NCBI RefSeq assembly: GCF_001949145.1
Contig: NW_019091416.1
Span: 1,781,801-1,845,800 of the forward strand
Direction: 5' to 3'
From: Acanthaster planci
Taxonomy: Eukaryota > Echinodermata > Asteroidea > Valvatida > Acanthasteridae
Length of the DNA: 64,000 bases
The position numbers and the translations under genes were made by a program. The notes below the pieces were generated by a model. That model saw nothing but the letters and a program-made list of their open reading frames with translations. It was not told where the DNA came from and made no database searches. Within the stretch, counting starts at the first letter, position 1. Every line of letters starts with the position of its first letter. Shown one piece after another: positions 1 through 10,630 of this stretch.

Positions 1-412
1 TCTGAGTCAAAAATACATCTTGAAAAAACAGGATAGAGTGGTTCATGTTCCACCCAGGCAAAAAAGGGCAAAAACCAGGAGGTAGAATTTAAACTCCCAA
101 GGCAGCATTCCATCGCAGAGGTAATTCTGGTCTTATGTTCCTCACATTCCAAGACGATCCAACCTTCCTAGGCTAAAGAAAGCTTTGAATGAGGACGTCA
201 AAGTCTACTTTGCCATGTGATGAGAAATATGATGCCAGCATATGAAACATGATTCCAAATTCATATCACAGGCAGCTAATGTTCTTTCCTTCTGGATGGC
301 AAATGTTTTGATAATTCTGCGAATATCTGGGCTTATTTTATTAATCAACTATTCCACTTTGCTTTCATTCATTGTTGAGGAGAGAGACCCGGTCTGCAGT
401 CCCAATATCTAC
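1..412 (-). other. Intron of DHX34 running off the window
   Basis: This lies downstream of the DHX34 exon whose donor is at 412/413. I see no further exon here, so the next coding exon (continuing TGPG after QRKGRAGR in the family) must be to the left of the window. Confidence 0.7.
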
Positions 413-3400
413 CTGCTCTTCCTTTACGTTGTTCAGCACTGGCCCTGCTGATCCAAAACTCTTGTAATTGTTGCATCTTGGCCTCTGCATTGTAGCTCAT
501 CTCCTTGACCTGAGGAGCAATCAAAGAGTCAAGATGCAATCATCATGCCCGTTGCTTTACCCGACACTTGGCTAAAATGACATCCTCTTCAGCAGCCCAA
601 ATTCTTGTGTACAAACTTAGAACTCGACAGTGTATCACCCAGAATAATACAACGATTGTATTTTGAAGAGAACTTTAGTTTTCTTCCTTAATGCTTTAAC
701 AAGATTCAAATCCAATACACTGACTGGAAGGTGTGTTTGAATCTTCATGTGACACAAACCTATCCATAAAAGTCGTTAAAATAGAATACATTTGCTTTAG
801 TATGGGTTTTACTTTTTGTCCTTAGAGAAACATTCAGCTGGGATTGTAATGTTCTGCCCTCTGAGTTTGTTTAATTATCTCTTACTTTGCCAGAGTCAAC
901 AATGAACCGAATCCCATCAATTGTCACCGAAGTCTCTGCAATATTTGTGGACACGATACATTTCCTGACACCTTCTGGAGCTACGTCAAACACCTAATAG
1001 GGAAAAGAAGCAACAGGTGGAATGAGAATGAAAAAAAAACAATTAACGATCTGTCCTTCTAAGAATCTAGGATTATCAACTTACAGATAAAAGTAGCTTT
1101 AGAAAGAAATGGTATTTTTCAAATGATTTACTTTTGAAATAGAGGTTTAATTATACTTATTATACTTCGAAAATCTTGTCAAACCTAGTCCAAGCTAGAC
1201 TTATTATGGTTTGACAACAATGAACTAGGTGACATTGCAAACGGATGATCATGTATACTCTACTTTGTCCTGTTCAGCGATGGACAATGTACTGTGCAGC
1301 GCCAGCACAATCCACGTTTGCGTCGTTGCAGCATAGAGTTTAGCTGCTTCCACTACACTGGAAATCTCGGACATGCCGCTCAGGAATATCAGCAGGTCCC
1401 CTCTCTCTGTGGCTGGGTACTTCATGTCAATCTGCTGCATGATGCGCAGGTAGGGACGGGGATCCAGTTTTTCTGATTTTGAACTTTGCTCCTGTCGAAC
1501 CAAAATATTATTATCACTAAGGGCTGGTTGGCGAAATGGAAGTAGAAAACTATGACCTTTTTAAAAAAGCTTACACTGGTTTTTTATTTTACTCTGTGAA
1601 TTTTAAGCATTAATTAACTTAACAAGGCAAGGAATGAATAGCAAGTGACTACCACTTGCAATTGGCTAATTTGCATAAATTGTTCCTCTCTTTGCATATG
1701 GGGTCGAATGTCAGCATACCAGTGAAGACAACGTTCTGCTTGACTACTACAGCTAGAAAGGCTGTGTCCTCCTTTGAAATTTGAATTTTGTACACTATTT
1801 GCAATTACAGAATTGATTTCTTTAGGGTGCCATGTCTGACAGCAGGGAATAATGTCTCTTATTATACTTTACCTCTATACTTATTGGGGCATATTCAAGT
1901 TTGATAGGAAATAGTCGACCGGGGACCTTCGGAAGAAAACAAAAAGAAAATAGAATGGTGCAATGCCTTCAAATCTATAACCAGTTTTGAAGATCATAAC
2001 ATCAAACATTTTCTGTTATACCACAAACCTCATACTGCAGTATTGCATAATTTTAGGGCCTGACTTGGCAATGATGTTGTTTTTTTTAAATAAAATCATG
2101 TATATAACAGAGATGTTAGAAATATAGAGTGCTTTTCCATTTGTAATGGCCTTAATTTACATCAGAAAGACGTGCAATGTTATGGTGTACTGAACTTAAA
2201 CTATCGAAATGTGTCACAGGAAAATTTTTTCTTTGCATGGACGCTCAGGTTTTGGCAAAGTAGCCAACACATAAAGTCATGCTTCACACTTGAATAACTG
2301 GTGCCTTGTCAAAGTAGCCAGAGAAGAGTCCAATGTTGATGGTGGCCGACATAAGCACCAGCTTGAGGTCCTGTCTCTGCTCCAGGAGGCAACGGAGTAC
2401 CCCCAGGAGGAAGTCGCCATGGAGATGACGTTCATGGACCTCATCCAAGATGATGACGTTGTACTGCTGGAGAGTGGGGTCCAAACTCAGCTGCCGCAGT
2501 AGTAGCCCTGAGATGGAGGTTATAAAAAGAAATTGATCTGGCCAATCAAGATGAACACTGGGATCATATATGCAAAATATGTAATTGTCATGAACATCTA
2601 CTTCAGATTTGACCTCCTCAAAATGACAGAGTTAGTTAAACTTCATTAAAAAAAACCTTATCTTCCATGCAGTATCGTCCAGAGTTGTGTTTGCTTGAGC
2701 AAACTGCTGAAACATTTGAAGTGATTTCTAATTGAAAGCAGACAGAGTAAAGTGTACTCATTACACAAGTACACATGTACATGCGTGATCTGTAGCTTCA
2801 GTGGCGAAGAGTCACATTTCATATATACCCTGGTTTGCAGGCATACGAATGGCACTGATAATATGGTGCACAAACCCATAACAAGACTAAACCTTGGCTT
2901 ATGAAGGAAAAGGTTTATCATGGACAGAAATGGATTCTTTTATTTTAACAGGAACCTCTACAACACTCCACTTTTCCAAAATCTGAACTAAAACAGCAGT
3001 TTACGAACAACACAAGAAAGATATTTCTACTTTTGTAAAAAAAAAAAGGAGTGATTATTGCAAAGCATCCAGCCTATGGACACAACCACTTGTTTCTTGC
3101 ATGCAGTGCATTTTGTCAAGTTTGAGTGAATTGTTAAGCAAATTCTACCTTCAGTCAGGAACAGAATCTTGGTAGCCGCACTCTTACTGGCCTCAAACCG
3201 GATCTGGTACCCTACCTCCATGCCATATTCATGCAGGGTTTCATAGCCAACCCGCTTGGAGAGGGATATGCAAGCTATGCGGCGAGGCTGGGTGCAGGCT
3301 ATGCCCTTGAAGCCCGCTTTCATCAAGTACTGCGGTACCTGATGAGACCAAAGAGAGATATATATACAAAGGCTTTGCAACTCCCCTTGAGGTCCAACAC

Positions 3401-6400
3401 CATTTACATAATCATCACCGTATTTACCAAAAGAATAACGGATCAGCAAGTCCAGTATTCCAACAGGGTGACAAAATGAAGCAGATCACAGGTCATTCAG
3501 TTCAAGAAGATCACTACATGCACACAAGGTCAGCTTTGTCAGCACGCCAGAACACGGACTCACATGCACGGAACACATCCAATTTTGCATGACGTCACCA
3601 AGGGCAGATCCAGAGGAAAACAATTTTTGGAGGGGGTAAAATTGTTTGGGGGTTGGCAAAAATTGTGGAAGTTTTAGGTTACCATCTATGGCCTTACTGA
3701 GGGTTGAGGCTACATTCTGGTGCTTTTTACACACTTTGAAAGGAAGAAAAGGGAAATACAAAACCCCCCAAAGTCACCTTTCTCCCCTCCCCCAAAATTG
3801 CTATCAAGGCCCCTCCCTCCCTGGATCCACCCTTGGACATTGGTGCTTGGTTCCTGAATGACCTTGCTTTTTTTAAATAATTGAATTGGTTTACTGAGGT
3901 CAAATGACAACAAACCTGGGTGGATTTCCCACAGCCAGTGTCTCCAGCCACAATGACGACCTGGTTTGCTCTGGTTGCCTCTACGATCATGTCCTGGTAG
4001 CGAGCTATGGGTAGGTTGGCTCGATCACGGAGCAGCTTGGCCAACTTGGCAAACTGTGATGGAAACAAGGCTGCAGTCAGCTCAAAGCGCAAAATTATTG
4101 AAACTTGTGTCCTGATCTCGACTGCAGGGCACTGTGTATGAAATGCCGATGGTGCTTCATGGCTGAGGACATCGGTGGACCAGTGTTACAGAGGGGTGTG
4201 GTTGCAAAATTGCCAAAAGACCCAACTGGGTCAAACACTGACAGAAATTTCCAAGGATTTAGGAATGTAAAGCTACCTCAAATTGGTTTACATGGGTTGA
4301 CCAGCTGCCAAGTTGTCCGCATGTACACAGTTTTTAGCTTATTAGATACTATGAAATTCCTGAAGATCAACTTTCAATTCAATTAAAGAGACACTTATTT
4401 CCACGTAACAATAAACTTTAAATGTACTGTCTAGACCATGCTATAGACAACGGTGTTGCAAAAGATTGCATCTTAGAATGAATCTACACAACTGAATGAT
4501 GCATGTAATCTCTTCTCCCCCTCCCCCAAAGAGAGTAGGAAAATCCGGGTCGCCTCACTGTTAGTGAATCTTTTCGAAATGAGAGAGGACTTCAGATGGA
4601 ACCTTGCAAACAATTACTGACAAATGGGTCGGCAGAATCGGGCGTAAGGAAAAGGAAGGTTGGAAACTGAATGTTGTTTTTACCTGTTGCTTCTGACAGA
4701 AGTCCATGTAATAGAGCAAGACTTTGCTGAATTCCTTGATTCGTGCTGTGGACAGCTCATCTTCATCATCTGTTGGAAAGGTTAAAAAAGATAACTCTTG
4801 AGAAATGCAAAAGTAAAAAACTGGCAAAAATACTGCTTGTCTCAAAGAGGAGAAGATGTACGTAAATGGAGATTTGAAACTTGAAATTCTTGGAGAGTTT
4901 GGGTAAAGGCTGAGATGATCTAGCCTTAAATCCTGAAATAGCAGTATTGTGAGGTTTTTCTCTGCAAATACAATCTTTGAACCCCGGACAGGACAGGTGT
5001 AGTACTACCAAACCTTTTCAGTATTACCTTGACTGCTGGTCAACCATTCCAATCTTCTCTCGGCCTCTTCTACTCCCCTGAGGTCTAGTGCCATATTGAT
5101 GCGGTGTCTCTTGTCATATTTCAGCGGCAGTCCCAAAACTGCAGATTTGGCAGAGCCGTCTTTGTCATCCGCGTCACTCTTGTCTGAAAAAGAATCAAGG
5201 CAATTTTAGAAAGAAATGACACTTCAAGTGAAAGAATACTTCAAATATGCAGATCACAATCTGTTAGTAACTAAACTGCCGATAATGCCAGTGCTGATAA
5301 TCAAATTGTTTATATTTACCTTGGTGGGGCTGTCGGGCACTCTGTTTGAATTGAAAAGCTTGGTAGCGCTCAAGAAACTTCCAGAAATCCTGATAATCTT
5401 CCGATTTCCTTGGTTAATTGTAGGGGGAAATTAAAAAACAATCTTGCATTATGCACCTCTTCAATCAAATTATATGAACAAGCACGGCTCACTATCAATT
5501 CGAGTGTTTGACTTTTTTTCCAAAACAAGCAAATGCAGTGAAGGATATGAAAAGTAAAGAAATCTTTCTAACAGTAAACATTCTAAATTTATGCCAGAAA
5601 ACTAATTTCTTCTCTACAAAAGTCCATTTTCCATTTGAGATAATCCCTACTCTCATCCAAACTAAAAAGAACACAGTAACAGATAGATTTGTTCCACTCT
5701 CACCATGCAAAAAAAATGCAAACTAGACAAATATTCTGCAAATTTTACTTGGGCACTTTTATCACTGAAAATCTTCATTTAAAGAAGTCATCAAAAACTC
5801 TACAAAGAATTTCTCATTTCTCTTTCTACACAATATAATGTGTACCTCAAAAACAAGATTTTCTCTAAAAATTCTTGTTATTCAATCAGTAAAAAAAAGT
5901 CTACTACGTACCTTTGGATAATACTGTCGTCCCTAAAAAATATTGCATCCAGCTCTCGTCTGTGCCTCTTCCAGTCAAATATACCATCACTGTCCCTAGC
6001 AGTTTCAGCCTTTTCATCAGGACACCTGTCAGATTCAGCTCTTGAGCCCTGCATCCCCAAAGATCTGTATCCACGGTCTTGATGAGCTCTAGCCGATAGT
6101 CCCCCTGTGTTTCGGTCTGTGATTGTGTCAGTGTTTTTGCCAGAAGGCTCAACGTTCCTGCTTGATTTGTCATGTTCGTCTGGCAAAGGAATGTCGTCTG
6201 CAGTGTAGCCAAAGTAACTCCAGGCTTTGGACGTCCTTTTTCTGCCATCTTTTGATCGCCGTCCTGTCTCAGTTCTTGTTTCATCTTCTCTCCTTGATGA
6301 AGGCCTAGTTGGGTCCCTGCTACGATACGTGGAGCTTGAGTAGGAGTATGATTCTGAGTGGGAGTATGATTCTCGTTCCCCGTCATCATTCGAATGTTGG

Positions 6401-6621
6401 TACACCCTACTCTGGTCATGGTACTTCTCGGTTCTATGTCTGGGGTCACTACTCCTGTCCCCTTTGTGGCTCCTCGAATGTCTGCTTTTATGGCTACAAT
6501 CTGAAGTCTTTTTCACATTGTCGCGTCTTTCATCTTGTCGTTCACGCTCACTGTGTTTGTGCCTGCGTCTATCATGGGAACGATCATGATGACTACTGTG
6601 CGTTGATTTTCTGGATTCCAT
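413..6621 (-). CDS. DHX34: DEAH-box RNA helicase DHX34 (3' part missing at window edge)
   Basis: DHX34 is a DEAH/RHA-type ATP-dependent helicase that in vertebrates and worms promotes nonsense-mediated mRNA decay by bringing SMG1 and UPF1 together. Eleven exons join in phase: 5912-6621, 5320-5408, 5028-5183, 4684-4769, 3916-4053, 3149-3338, 2290-2507, 1873-1926, 1264-1491, 886-993 and 413-509. They give 691 visible residues. Residues 1 to about 200 are Arg/Ser/His/Asp-rich and low complexity. Motif I is GDTGCGKST (384-392), motif Ia lies around TQPRR (409-413), motif II is DEVH (478-481), motif III is SAT (510-512), motif V is [11 protein letters not shown] (638-648) and motif VI is QRKGRAG at the last exon. 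[13 protein letters not shown] and LDPRPYL are DHX34-specific signatures. The start at 6621 was chosen because it begins the charged tail and has A at -3 and G at +4; an in-frame upstream ATG exists at 6744. The winged-helix, OB-fold and C-terminal parts lie beyond the left edge. Confidence 0.95.
3598..3836. mobile_element. Short TIR element in a DHX34 intron
   Basis: The stretch begins CCAAGGGCAGATCCAG (3598-3613) and ends CTGGATCCACCCTTGG (3821-3836), so its ends are inverted repeats with two mismatches over 16 bases. The interior is purine-rich next to one end and pyrimidine-rich next to the other (runs such as GGAGGGGG and CCCTCCC), extending the imperfect pairing. Length is 239 bp with no coding capacity. 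I infer a non-autonomous DNA transposon (MITE); no clear target duplication is visible, so the superfamily is not assigned. Confidence 0.6.
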
Positions 6622-6954
6622 TCTTGTTTCATGGATGCTGTAGAAGTTGTCACAATGCTGTTCCTGATGAAAGTCATGAATGAGGACAGAAACAAAGTCA
6701 CCATGCCTACAGGTACCATGCCTATACTCCACACAGGCCAACATTTTGGGGATTGTGTATTTGGGAACCCACCGTTTTTTGTCATTTTAATCTTGCAAAG
6801 CTGGTCCGTCTCCAACAAACCAAAGACAATGCTCTCTTTATTGCGCTGACCCTATTTTTGGAAATTTTGAATTGTAAATTGGAAGAAAATGTGACTTTCT
6901 TTACTGATGAACCAGCAATACAAATTTGACTTGACCATCATCTACCTTTACTTC

Positions 6955-7695
6955 AAGCACTGTAAGGTTTATGCAACCCTTCCAGATAGCAATGTACAAA
7001 CTCCCCAAAACACATTTTGGCTGTTTTGATTGTGACAACTTACCCTTCCATCAGACCAATTTGTGCAACCAAATTTCATATACGCCCTCCTGGTGAAGTT
7101 TGATGTCAGATGGGGAGGTCCNATTCACCTTATATCCTCATTAAAATGGTGAAATTCTTGAGCATTTTGCCCGTCCACACTACAGAAAGTCAGCAGCATC
7201 ACTGAGCATGTACTCTCAGTAACTGTCAGCAGTTTGACAGCTTGACCAATCGCAATCTAGCTCATATCTTTTCCTTTTGTTTTCCTGTCACCCACAGATG
7301 AAAGCACACTGCGATTGGTCCAATTTGCTTCCATTCCAATGACCAATCATAGCTCAGCTTTCATTTGGATGGGTTCAGGAAAACAAAAGGAAAAGATAAG
7401 AGCTGTGTTGCGATTAGTCAAGATGTCAAACAGCTGACAGTTATTGACAGTGCTCAGAGATGCTGCTGTTTTTCTGTTTCTGAATTTCATCATCTTAATG
7501 AGGATATAAGGTGAATAAACTTACCCATCTGACATCTAACTTCACCAGGAAGGCATAAATTTGGTTGCACAAATAGCTAGGGTGGAACTTACTGCTGGAA
7601 TGGTAAGTTGTCACAATTAAAACAGCCAAAATGTGTTTATGGGAGAAATAAGTTTGTATCAACCTTACACTAAGTTACAGTCATCTACAGTTCTG
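6955..7695. repeat. Long foldback (inverted repeat) upstream of DHX34
   Basis: Two arms of about 350 bp face each other around a centre near 7328. Matching pieces include ACACATTTTGGCTGTTTT (left) with its complement near 7625-7645, TTGTGCAACCAAATTT with its complement near 7558-7575, CACCTTATATCCTCATTAA with its complement near 7494-7515, and ATCTTTTCCTTTTGTTTTCC (7255-7275) with its complement near 7378-7400. Identity is roughly 80% by eye and pairing continues almost to the centre (GATTGGTC against GACCAATC). It is probably a foldback transposon. If transcribed, for example in the DHX34 5' leader, it would form a very long hairpin RNA. One base is unread (n at 7122). Confidence 0.85.
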
Positions 7696-7906
7696 GAAGT
7701 AACCTACCTTCATGACCTTGGTAATCCAAACTTTTAAACGTATGTCTCCCTTCTATTAGTACTAGTTAAAACAAGGAACAGGATCCCAATATCCCTATAT
7801 TTTACACAAATGCCTACATGTAGGTGAAGCAAATGGCAATGTCAGTCCGTCACTTGGCGTGAGACATCTGACATGTCAGATAGGAAGTAGGCCTAGGCTA
7901 AAATTA

Positions 7907-8368
7907 CCCCCAGAACTGTGGGGTCCGATGTCCACTCCTCTCCCACAATGGTTCATTACCATTAGCACCCTGGACACAAAGTCCACTTTCTCAAACTAAC
8001 TAACATTTTGAACTTAAGGAACCATTACTCAATCCTGATAGACCTAGTTTAGGTAAATTTTGTGACAAAATTTAAGCAAGAAACTTTCAAATTTTTAACC
8101 CGACTTTGGCAAAAGACAACCACCTGACCACTCAGTCGAATGACGCCATTTTTTTTTCGTCTGGTTACCCGAGTCAGGCTTTTTGGATTCAACAAAAGAA
8201 ATGTCCATCCAGGTCAAGGAAGCAGACTACATTCACTTATTTGTTGTTCACAGCCCACTTTGGGGCAGTCATGCACGCTGCCGTTTTACCCAAAAATTTC
8301 TCTCAAAAACCAAAAGCCCTGTTCTCTGACAGGGTGCTAAAGGTAATGAACCCCCACAGCTCTGGGGG
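7907..8368. mobile_element. TIR element flanked by 13-bp direct repeats
   Basis: The element starts CCCCCAGAACTGTGGGG and ends with the inverted copy CCCCCACAGCTCTGGGGG. The similarity continues inward: GTTCATTACCATTAGCACCCT near 7950 matches, in inverted orientation, GGGTGCTAAAGGTAATGAAC near 8332. Immediately outside both ends stands the identical 13-mer TAGGCTAAAATTA (7894-7906 and 8369-8381), a convincing target-site duplication. Its 462 bp contain only unrecognised short open frames. A 13-bp duplication is longer than the 2-11 bp usual for cut-and-paste TIR elements, so the class is uncertain. Confidence 0.75.
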
Positions 8369-8679
8369 TAGGCTAAAATTAAATTATTGATAGTACCCTA
8401 GGCTTTTGGCTAAGCCAATATTGAAACCAGTCTTGCGGAGCACGTCATGATGCATGACCGCCTTAGAAAATAGGCCTACACTGAAATCGATAAACATGGT
8501 ATTTTCTTTGGCAGACACTCTTGTTAAAATGAAATGAAAATCATCGATCCTTACCTAGAACACCCAGACTCTGGGCCAGAGCAAGGACACAGAACTGAAC
8601 ACACTTTAGGCCTAAAACATGCTCTAGTACGCGCCCGTACTAGTAGCTAATTTAGTACATGTACATGTATTATGGTGAA

Positions 8680-9190
8680 CACACATGTATGACGAGGTTG
8701 ACTATTGGTGGCGCTCTCTGCAGGATTTGGACCGACCCCGGTTAGGCATGCCACGCGGTACGCGCGACTCTGCTGCAGCAGGCCGTGGACGGAACGTTTA
8801 CAGACGAACTATTCCCGGCCCCACGGATTATGTCATCTGCTTGTCCCCGTCCGACCCTCCACTGGTGTCGTCTTCCCAAAATCCACCTCATCCTCAAAGT
8901 AACAGTTGTCACAGATCTCGGATCGGAGGAGTGAGGGAGTCGGATTATTACCATCATGGCAAATGAAATTGGGGGACACCCATTTGACTAAATACAACGT
9001 CGACAATCGCAGGGGATTTCACAAATTTTTTTATTCCCATATGCTACCTGACCATTTCCTATCTGGGATGCAGTCAAAATTCTAGCGAGACGCGCTCGCT
9101 TTTAGCACAGTGAACGCTTGCCCACGCCCATTAGGTTTATGAGCGCCTCACGGTCGCATGCAGGGAGGAGATATTATGCATATCCCAAAA
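8680..9190 (-). promoter_or_regulatory. CpG-rich patch, possible DHX34 promoter
   Basis: Against an AT-rich background this half kilobase is rich in CpG and GC (for example CGCGGTACGCGCGAC near 8755 and CGAGACGCGCTCGC near 9085). No conserved coding frame was recognised here. It lies 2.1-2.6 kb upstream of the DHX34 start codon with no other gene start nearby, so I infer a transcription start with a non-coding first exon. No TATA box or splice donor could be fixed. Confidence 0.3.
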
Positions 9191-9429
9191 TCCCATGAAA
9201 ATTATTCGAGACGTCTGCAGGAGTGAATTTTGTTTTAAATTCTTAGTTCCCTTCATAAGTAGTTGGTCAACATCCGCACAGCACAAGTTCTTGATCCAAT
9301 AGGCCCCAATAGAGTGGTGCTTTATCTGTCGGCATTGTATTGCATAAATGCATGGCCCAGAAAAACGTCAGTTTTTGTAAAGGTTTTTAGTCTGTTGTCA
9401 ATTTCTCCTTTACGAATCTAGGTTTGAAG

Positions 9430-9645
9430 TCGAGACCCTCACAAGACCTTCCAGAAGACTAGACATAAGATGTTGCCAAAGGCCATTCATAATACTATTT
9501 GTAAGTAACAGGGTGAAAAACAAAAAAGGAATGCTTTTGTTCTAGTTCAATTAAATAGCTTGTGAACTGATGTTCAAACTGAAGATCTTGTGTTGGTCTT
9601 GTGGTGGTATCGTGGCGTCTTGTGAAGGTCTTATGGGGTCTCGAC
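9430..9645. mobile_element. Dispersed foldback family (GACCATCACAAG type), copy 1
   Basis: The left part carries GAGACCCTCACAAGACC and the right part the inverted type GGTCTTGTGGTGG and GGTCTTATGGGGTCTCGAC. The core at about 9507-9565 reads ACAGGGTGAA, then GGAATGCTTTTGTTC, then ATTAAATAGCTTGTGAA. The same core between the same kind of ends recurs at 20.2 kb (reversed), 25.3 kb and 34.4 kb, which defines a family. It is non-coding. Confidence 0.7.
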
Positions 9646-10630
9646 TACAACAATGTACCGATCCATTGAGACAGAACGATGGCTGACTTCGATTCGTAAA
9701 TGATATTTTTATTCCGTACTTTGGTATTTCCTTCTGTTTACCACCAAAAAAAAGAAAGAAAGAAAGAAAAGGATACGAAAAAGGCAATCAAAAAAACAGT
9801 GTGTCCTCGGGGTAATGTACACCCCCTTGCTTTTCTAGGGTTGACTAGTTTCAGGGCATAGAACAAAATCTATAACCATTATTGAAGTATAGCATAAAAA
9901 AAANCCTAGTGGGTTGTTAACGACCTCGGCAATTACGTCATTGATTAGGCATTAATCGCTTCCCGCACCGTTGGGTTCCAGGAATTCAATTTCTGAATAA
10001 ATTTATTTTCCATTTTCATTAAAACTAATCACCAAAATGGACCAACTAATTATTTGAGGATAAAATGCCATCCGATAGAGTCACCCGACAGGTTACTTGG
10101 AATTTTGCAACTGTAAATTGAACGACGGCAACTAACAAGGTAAAAAATCCACAAACACAACATCATGATATTATCTGATAAACGGCCGAATAAACAATAA
10201 TACGAAGTTATGAATAATTATAGTAGTTTTAGTGATACAGAAGCGCACGGTAGAATGTTTTAGCAGTTACTAGGCCTACATCATGGGGTTTTAAGTTGGC
10301 TCATGAGTACACTGTTCAAAACAAGGTTCCGATGGAATGCTCATGTCTGGAAATCATGACCATTGACCACACCCTTTTGATAAACGGCAACAATGACCAC
10401 GGCCAGTTTCATAAATTTTGACAGCTGAGGTAATCAGAAAAAAAGGTTTGATACTGTACTTTTCACCCTATTATTAAAGATTAGTTGAACTTCAGCCCAA
10501 ACAGGAGGTTAAGTCATGAATTATGTGTTCAAGCTGGGTCTGATGTGAGTTCTGCTCGGAGATTTTTGCTCGGCGTAAAGTTTAGCATTGAGTGCCACAT
10601 GGCCTGCGATTCCTCGTTGATTGAAACAAC

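Larger units (their letters stand above)
6745..10630. other. Gene-free stretch between DHX34 and the FA-domain gene
   Basis: Apart from the foldback, the 13-bp-flanked element, the CpG-rich patch and the foldback-family copy listed separately, I see no coding exon with conserved content. A TTTATT at 10002-10007 is an AATAAA on the minus strand and could be the poly(A) signal of the gene to the right. Single unread bases occur at 7122 and 9904. Confidence 0.6.

Noticed and set aside
3710-3913. Extension of the DHX34 Walker A exon into the intron
   Set aside because: The frame passes through a good GT donor into a TIR element; the helicase sequence resumes in the next exon.
5904-6449. Second open frame overlapping DHX34 exon 1
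   Set aside because: It arises from the low-complexity charged codons of the true frame, which continues into the helicase domain.
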